Source of the DNA: Bacteroidales bacterium GP1
GTDB lineage: Bacteria; Bacteroidota; Bacteroidia; Bacteroidales; Muribaculaceae
Assembly: GCA_001701105.1 (NCBI GenBank)
Contig: DAAI01000058.1
Location: 86,333 to 101,644, forward strand
Length of the DNA: 15,312 nt
Reading direction: 5' to 3'
A program made the translations under genes and the position numbers. Every line of letters begins with the position of its first letter. Position 1 is the stretch's first letter. Of this stretch, positions 14,445-15,312 are shown in pieces. A model generated the notes under the pieces. It did not search any database and was not told where the DNA came from. It saw nothing but the letters and a program-made list of their open reading frames with translations.

Positions 14445-15312
14445 TTAGTCCATTCTTTCGCGGCGTGAGGCATCGAGGCGCAGCATAATGAAAAGAAGAA
14501 TTGTAAAGCCCCATAAAGAAGATCCACCATAACTGAGGAAGGGGAGAGGAATCCCTATCACCGGGCATAATCCGATAACCATTCCTACATTGATACACAG
14601 ATGGAATATCAGAATCGATACCACGCAATAGGCATATACCCGTTCAAATGGAGTGCGTTGGCGTTCCGCGATGTGGATAAGCCGCAATATCAGGGCCAGA
14701 TATAGAACGAGAACTGTAGTAGTGCCGACAAATCCTTCTTCTTCTCCTATGGTGCAGAAGATAAAGTCAGTATGTTGCTCCGGCACATATTTTAGTTTTG
14801 TCTGCGTACCGTTGAGAAGCCCTTTTCCAGTAACCCCTCCGGACCCTATGGCTATTTTCGACTGATTTACATTATAGCCTGCACCCTGCAGATTTTCCTC
14901 TATACCCAAGGCCACTTTTATGCGCATCTGCTGATGAGGCTTGAGCATTGAGCCATAGACATAATTCACAGAAAAGAGAAAAAGCACCGAGACTACAACG
15001 AAACTTATCGTGATAAGAAATTTGCTTATCCGATGGTGATGGAACATGGCAAGTACCGTATATCCAATGGCTAACCCGAGGATGGAAAGAAAATAAGCGA
15101 GCCCGTTAACATTCACTCCTAACAATGCCAATGCCGTTACAATTATTCCGGAGCCTATAAATCCGTAAATCACATTCCTTGCAATAATGATATCTTTGCA
15201 GTAGAACAGAAGCATCAGCGCATAGATCAATAAAATGAGGATAAAGACAGTGAATTCTCCTAACGGGAGACCAAGTATGAGCGGTTCGTTTGGAAAATTT
15301 GCGACTGCATTG
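14445..15312 (-). CDS. rodA: Rod shape-determining protein RodA (SEDS peptidoglycan glycosyltransferase), C-terminal part
   Basis: SEDS-family glycosyltransferase that polymerises lipid II with PBP2 during cell elongation, in the inner membrane. The open frame continues to the window edge, so the N-terminus is missing; a TTG at 15230 is inside the protein. The visible 289 or so residues hold several hydrophobic helices, the large periplasmic loop with MLKPHQQMRIKVALGIEEN, GAGYNVNQSKIAIGSGG and GKGLLNGTQTKLKYVPEQHT, the catalytic-site stretch DFIFCTIGEEEGF, and the C-terminal signature PVIGIPLPFLSYGGSSLWGF. The loop wording KYVPEQHTDFIF marks RodA rather than FtsW. In Bacteroidetes rodA normally ends a mreBCD-mrdA-rodA cluster, which would lie beyond the window edge. 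C-terminus RRERMD. Confidence 0.95.
   Translation of the reverse strand, partial: NAVANFPNEPLILGLPLGEFTVFILILLIYALMLLFYCKDIIIARNVIYGFIGSGIIVTALALLGVNVNGLAYFLSILGLAIGYTVLAMFHHHRISKFLITISFVVVSVLFLFSVNYVYGSMLKPHQQMRIKVALGIEENLQGAGYNVNQSKIAIGSGGVTGKGLLNGTQTKLKYVPEQHTDFIFCTIGEEEGFVGTTTVLVLYLALILRLIHIAERQRTPFERVYAYCVVSILIFHLCINVGMVIGLCPVIGIPLPFLSYGGSSLWGFTILLFIMLRLDASRRERMD

Noticed and set aside
15179..15230. TTG at 15230 as the start of RodA
   Set aside because: The frame continues upstream to the window edge with hydrophobic membrane sequence, so this codon is an internal leucine.
1..15312. Mobile element, CRISPR array, toxin-antitoxin or defence system
   Set aside because: No transposase, integrase, spaced direct repeats, small paired ORFs or defence-type domains are visible; the gene set is mainly housekeeping plus one fimbrial operon.

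Overview
The window looks like a chromosomal segment from a gut-type Bacteroidales bacterium, most likely the Muribaculaceae (S24-7) or a near relative. The reasons are: a Bacteroidetes fimbrial cassette (DUF3575, DUF5119, fimbrillin); GyrA and RodA sequences of the Bacteroidales type; a TAnnTTTG promoter in front of gyrA; few Shine-Dalgarno sites; and lipoprotein signals followed by charged residues. Base composition is moderate and even, and no transposase, integrase, tRNA, rRNA or CRISPR array is visible.

Layout. (1) Positions 1-2122, plus strand: the C-terminal end of a polyisoprenyl-phosphate sugar-1-phosphate transferase, whose frame is broken near the window edge, then 3 nt later a CLC chloride channel/transporter with two CBS domains. 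A perfect 20-bp inverted repeat closes this unit and the convergent one. (2) Positions 2194-5614, minus strand: a compact surface-fimbria operon. In transcription order it holds a DUF3575/OmpA-like barrel protein, a DUF5119 lipoprotein overlapping it by 4 nt, and a fimbrillin-family lipoprotein carrying an apparent one-base frameshift between its signal peptide and mature part. (3) Positions 5751-9662, minus strand: gyrA followed by an exported TPR-like protein and a clear intrinsic terminator. (4) Positions 9663-9949: a divergent control region with a good gyrA promoter and a structured gyrA leader. (5) Positions 9950-12529, plus strand: clpC, the AAA+ unfoldase of the ClpCP protease, closed by a bidirectional terminator. 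(6) Positions 12585-14345, minus strand: a probable three-gene unit of a short helical protein of unknown function, a PlsC-type acyltransferase and an omega-amidase-type nitrilase. (7) From 14445 to the window end, minus strand: the C-terminal part of rodA, the elongasome peptidoglycan polymerase.

Most of the window is housekeeping DNA: topology control, proteolysis, cell-wall elongation, lipid and metabolite repair, anion transport. The accessory part is the fimbrial operon. I see no complete undescribed system. The points most worth a second look are the two frame disruptions (sugar transferase, fimbrillin), the valine in the CLC protein where exchangers carry the internal proton glutamate, the lipoprotein export-like signals of the fimbrial proteins, and the structured gyrA leader.
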